This document shows positions 60,732 to 64,000 of a DNA stretch of 64,000 bases, one piece after another (position 1 is the stretch's first letter; each line of letters opens with the position of its first letter). The notes under the pieces were generated by a model. That model made no database searches, was not told the origin of the DNA, and saw only the letters and a list, made by a program, of their open reading frames with translations. Source of the DNA: Azophilus sp965221465 (GTDB taxonomy: Bacteria; Pseudomonadota; Gammaproteobacteria; Pseudomonadales; Azotimanducaceae); assembly GCA_965221465.1 (NCBI GenBank), contig OZ244892.1:4708401-4772400 (forward strand), given 5' to 3'. The position numbers and the translations under genes are program-made.

Positions 60732-63128
60732 TTACAGTTTGTATCTCAGTTGGAGCCAGACCTGGCGATTGCGGGCGACTCTGCCGTTCATGTCCGCCCG
60801 CACCGTGGTTGCGGACAAGGGCTCGCCTGTCCCGGCACCTGTCCCGGTTGCGGTGAAGGCATTGGTCAGGACGGCTTTGTTGCCGAGGTTGCGACCACCC
60901 AGGGTCAGGTCCCAGGTATCGTCGTCGCTCGTCAAGGAAAGCGCCGCACTGTACATCCAGTACGAATCCTGATCGGCGCCAGGCGTTTTCGACTGCTCGA
61001 CGTAGTAGTCGTCGCTATAGGTGGCGTCTGCACCGATCGACCAGGTCCAGCCTTCCCACGCCGTTCGTTCATAGGTAAATCCCCAGGAGTGCGAGAACTC
61101 GGTCGAATACGGTGCCGCCTCACCCGAGAGGTCTTGCGACACAAAGCGCCCCAGCAAGGCGTCGAAGTCGAGGCTGCAGCCGTCCTCCACAGTTTGACCT
61201 TCAAAGCAGGGTGCGTTTTCAAAGTTGTCGAATTCGCTGTCGAGATAGGCAAAGGCGCCGCGCAAACTCAAACCCGGGACCGAATCGGGCCGGTAGAGGA
61301 AATCGAACTCGATGCCTCGGGTTTGCAACTCGGCGGCATTGACCACGATCAGCGCGTTGACTTCCGGGTTGAACCGACCGAGTTGGAGATCGGTGTATTC
61401 GTAGTCGAAGACTGCAACGTTCAACCGCAGTGTGTTGTCGAGCAGTTCGGTCTTGGCGCCGAACTCGAATCCCTTGGCGGTTTCAGGGTCGTAACTGATG
61501 TCGAACAGAACGCCCGGTGCTGCCACATCTCGCCAGAAATTGAAGCCACCGGCACGCAGGAAGGTCGCATTGAACCCACCCGATTTGAAGCCTTCCTTGT
61601 AGGCGCCGTAAAGCATGATGTTGTCTTGCGGAAAATAGGAGACTGTTATTTCCGGCGAGAAATCGGTATAGGTGTCCTCGGTTTTCGTCAGGTTTGTAAT
61701 CGGATCGCCGCCTTCGAAAGCCGAAAAACTCTTTTGCTCCTCAGTCCAGCGAGCACCTGCCGTCATCGACCACTGCTCGGTGATGTCCCAATCAACCTGG
61801 CCAAAGAGAGACAGCGTATCCGTGTCGATGGTCTTGGGCTGATCGGTCGGTCCGAGTGCGATGATCGAGTTGGCCACGGCAACCCCGATTTCAGAGGTTT
61901 GCTCGGCATCGCCCCAGAGACCGCCGATGGTAAAGTTCACGGGGCCGTCCAGGCTGGAGGCCAGTCGAAACTCCTGAGTAAGGTGCTCTTGCACTGCGGA
62001 TTGTGTCGCTGTTCGCCAGACGTAGAAAGGGCCGACATCGATGGTCCCGGCATAAAGGTCGTCCGAGTCGAACCAACCGGTAACGGACGTCAAGGCCCAA
62101 TAGTCGTTGATGTCCCAGGTGATTTCGTTGGTGATCACCCACATCTCCGTATTGGTGAAGTCAGTGTCGGCGCCGCCGAATGCAGGCAGGACATCCCGGT
62201 GTGCTTGTGGCGCCTGGTGTGCTGCCCTTTCGAAATTGACCTCGCAATCCTCGCCCGTTGCGGTATTGCGACCGATACCGGTGGGACAAACGACCCGTTG
62301 GGCCGTATCGAACGATGCCGAGTCGAGCTCGTTATTGTTGTGCGAAACCTTGGTCAGCATGCTGAATCGGTCGGATGGCTCCCACTGCAGGGTGCCGCGA
62401 ACAAGGAGTTCTTCACCTTGAAAGGTATAGTCCGTGGCGCCGCCGGTGGAGAACCAGACACCGGGTGGGCCGGCAAATGCCGGGTCGACAGTCGCCGTGT
62501 TCTTCAACCAGCCTTCATTGTCGTTGAGTCGGACCGCCAGACGTGCGCCCAGGGTGTCGGACAAGGGCCCGGAGACGATGGCCTGGTAGTACATGTCGTC
62601 GGACTCGATTTCAAAGCCACCGCCCAACTCCAGTTCGAACTCGTCGCCTGGATTGTTCGACGTGAAGGAAACGACACCACCCGGACTGTTCTTGCCGAAG
62701 AACAGGGCTTGCGGGCCCTTGAGCACTTCGATCTGAGCGATATCGAGCGACGACACTCGGGAAAGTGCGCCGTGGCCGATACTGAAGCCGTCTATGGCAA
62801 AGGAAACGGCCTGGTCGGCCAGCGTGTTGATCGATGCAGTGCCGATCCCGCGAAGGAAAATAACGCTGCCGCTCACCAGTGACCCGGAACCCACGTGGAA
62901 CCCCGGTGTCAGGGTGGCGACATCTTCGATCGTGCCGACGTTGTATGCCTCGATCATTTCCTGATTGAGTGCGGTAACGACTACCGGAACGTCCTGTAGA
63001 GATTCAGCCTTCTTTCGGGCGGTAACTACAATCTCCTCCAACGTACCTTCAGCCGTGACGGATGGCACATGGATACTCGACAGTACGAATGTGAAGGCAA
63101 TGATGCCTTGAAGCAATCTGGTGTTCAT
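60732..63128 (-). CDS. TonB-dependent outer-membrane receptor
   Basis: 798 residues. Signal peptide RLLQGIIAFTFVLSSIHVPSVTA, TonB box-like LEEIVVTARKKAES, plug domain with LRGIGTASINTLADQAVSFAIDG and IEVLKGPQALFFGKNSPGGVVSF, and a long barrel ending in WLQLRYKL. It would bring a large or hydrophobic ligand across the outer membrane. It lies directly upstream of the CoA-transferase/lux-like operon, 293 nt away on the same strand, so it is a candidate importer for that pathway's substrate. Same class as the receptor at 8374 but with different barrel sequence. Confidence 0.93.
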   Translation of the reverse strand: MNTRLLQGIIAFTFVLSSIHVPSVTAEGTLEEIVVTARKKAESLQDVPVVVTALNQEMIEAYNVGTIEDVATLTPGFHVGSGSLVSGSVIFLRGIGTASINTLADQAVSFAIDGFSIGHGALSRVSSLDIAQIEVLKGPQALFFGKNSPGGVVSFTSNNPGDEFELELGGGFEIESDDMYYQAIVSGPLSDTLGARLAVRLNDNEGWLKNTATVDPAFAGPPGVWFSTGGATDYTFQGEELLVRGTLQWEPSDRFSMLTKVSHNNNELDSASFDTAQRVVCPTGIGRNTATGEDCEVNFERAAHQAPQAHRDVLPAFGGADTDFTNTEMWVITNEITWDINDYWALTSVTGWFDSDDLYAGTIDVGPFYVWRTATQSAVQEHLTQEFRLASSLDGPVNFTIGGLWGDAEQTSEIGVAVANSIIALGPTDQPKTIDTDTLSLFGQVDWDITEQWSMTAGARWTEEQKSFSAFEGGDPITNLTKTEDTYTDFSPEITVSYFPQDNIMLYGAYKEGFKSGGFNATFLRAGGFNFWRDVAAPGVLFDISYDPETAKGFEFGAKTELLDNTLRLNVAVFDYEYTDLQLGRFNPEVNALIVVNAAELQTRGIEFDFLYRPDSVPGLSLRGAFAYLDSEFDNFENAPCFEGQTVEDGCSLDFDALLGRFVSQDLSGEAAPYSTEFSHSWGFTYERTAWEGWTWSIGADATYSDDYYVEQSKTPGADQDSYWMYSAALSLTSDDDTWDLTLGGRNLGNKAVLTNAFTATGTGAGTGEPLSATTVRADMNGRVARNRQVWLQLRYKL

Positions 63129-63287
63129 TTTCGACCCCTCTCGTCAATACGTTCAACCAATTGAATTCCGATTACGTGAATCCAGCTCGTTCACCCTACC
63201 GGCCAGATATTGGCAAACCCATCATAGTATTGCGAAATGCCTCGGTTCCATGTTTTCCAAGTACTTGACGATGGAAACGCATTTTTC

Positions 63288-64000
63288 TCACGGCTTTTGC
63301 ACAACGCCGCCAGGTGGCCGGAGATCTGGCGTTCGGGCCGGTGCAGCGACCTTCCTTTCGGCTTTCAGTGACCACATCAACGCGATGGCCACGACAACAC
63401 AGCCGATCATGATGAGGAAAGGTTCGCGGTAGCCGGCGAAAGTGTCATGCAGGTAACTGAGTAACGGTGAGCCGATGACGCCCATCATCTGCAGGAAAAT
63501 GAAGTAGCCGAACACCTGTGCGAAGTGTTCCGCGCCGAAATGGTAAGAGATGAGTCGCGCTTGCAGCGGTACGAGACCACCCGCGCCCAGGCCCAGGAAA
63601 ACAGCGCCGAGCATGACGAAATCCGGTATGCCGAGCGCGAAGATGCCCAGGCCGACGCAGTTGCACAGGGCAGCCATCGTGAACAGCGTTCTGTAATGAA
63701 ACCAATCGGTCAGCTTGCCCATCAACAATTTGGTGAGGAGCATCACTGTAGCCAGTGTCGAGACAATGGCGGCGGTCTCCGTCACACCGAAGTCGATCGA
63801 TTTCATATAGCTGGCAGCATTGTAGGAGAAGCCGGAATAGGCGACGTAGTCGAGAAAGAAGGCCACGACCGGAACCCAGAAATACCGACTCGTCAGCAAC
63901 GTTTGCAATGGGAGCGCCCTGTTTACCGACTCTGTGCGAGCGTGATCGCCGTCATCTTGCGTGCTTGCCGAGGGTTTTGGCATGAGCAGCAGGAACATGA
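63288..64000 (-). CDS. MFS transporter, C-terminal part (start lies beyond the window)
   Basis: The frame is open to the right edge, so the N-terminal part of the gene is missing. The visible 237 residues contain about six membrane segments: FWVPVVAFFLDYVAYSGFSYNA, AAIVSTLATVMLLTKLLMGKL, LCNCVGLGIFALG, FVMLGAVFLGLGAGGLVPLQA, YFIFLQMMGVIGSPLLSYL and FLIMIGCVVVAIALMWSL. The central cytoplasmic loop before them (PKPSASTQDDGDH) is polar. It fits the C-terminal half of a monocarboxylate-type MFS carrier. Substrate not predictable; proximity suggests a role in the island's pathway. Confidence 0.75.
   Translation of the reverse strand, partial: MFLLLMPKPSASTQDDGDHARTESVNRALPLQTLLTSRYFWVPVVAFFLDYVAYSGFSYNAASYMKSIDFGVTETAAIVSTLATVMLLTKLLMGKLTDWFHYRTLFTMAALCNCVGLGIFALGIPDFVMLGAVFLGLGAGGLVPLQARLISYHFGAEHFAQVFGYFIFLQMMGVIGSPLLSYLHDTFAGYREPFLIMIGCVVVAIALMWSLKAERKVAAPARTPDLRPPGGVVQKP

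Noticed and set aside
60687..62882. Very long plus-strand open frame antisense to the TonB receptor
   Set aside because: The minus strand shows signal peptide, plug and barrel motifs; the antisense frame is a composition effect.

Overview
The window is 64 kb of GC-rich, densely coded chromosome. It looks like a gammaproteobacterium, probably an uncultured aerobic heterotroph. The evidence is a tRNA with its CCA encoded, a glcDEF glycolate oxidase operon, hemH, NhaC and DASS transporters, two TonB-dependent receptors, three crotonases and five luciferase-like (LLM) oxidoreductases. Taxonomy is inferred from gene content only. No rRNA, phage, transposase or CRISPR is visible.

Layout. 0-16 kb is housekeeping and general metabolism: an MFS remnant at the left edge, tRNA-Arg(CCG), GST, M50 protease, nucleoside hydrolase, alpha/beta hydrolase, crotonase, dihydroorotase, cupin, TonB receptor, glyoxalase I, glcD-glcE-glcF and a DsbA-like protein. 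16-25 kb holds a membrane/nuclease-like fusion, a block of three LLM oxidoreductases with a crotonase, a sodium:solute symporter and a PPOX-fold protein, then a lytic transglycosylase. 25-35 kb has an acyl-CoA ligase, an MBL hydrolase, ferrochelatase and a run of ion and anion transporters ending in a DUF1538-DUF1538-PII cassette. 35-39 kb has a phosphatase, a Uma2 nuclease and a methyltransferase-HNH fusion. By eye, GC falls from about 36.8 kb onward.

38.9-63 kb looks like one accessory metabolic island. The plus strand carries a cytochrome c-PQQ dehydrogenase, SDRs, an epimerase, an amidohydrolase-like protein, a retinol-saturase/phytoene-desaturase-type flavoprotein, a P450, a SnoaL-kinase fusion, two double-VOC proteins and a crotonase. 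Converging on it from the minus strand are a TonB receptor, a CoA transferase and a tight operon: LLM monooxygenase - LuxE-like - LuxC-like - LuxE-like. This has the parts of the bioluminescence aldehyde-supply pathway (acid activation, acyl transfer, reduction to aldehyde, flavin monooxygenase), but two LuxE paralogues flank LuxC and LuxD is absent. I infer a pathway for a lipid or isoprenoid-like acid or alcohol, not light production.

The clearest structure not explained by genes is a dispersed unit of about 250 nt. Each full copy has a leader containing a GGCGCGCC palindrome, then a hairpin of exactly 115 nt with 32-bp arms, then an AT-rich tail. Four full hairpins occur on both strands, with compensatory base-pair changes between copies and wobble pairs that are always G.U on one strand. 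Partial copies all keep the 5' end. A second short dispersed repeat lies in four spacers. Three unrelated minisatellites (13, 9 and 8 bp units) sit at gene junctions of the island.
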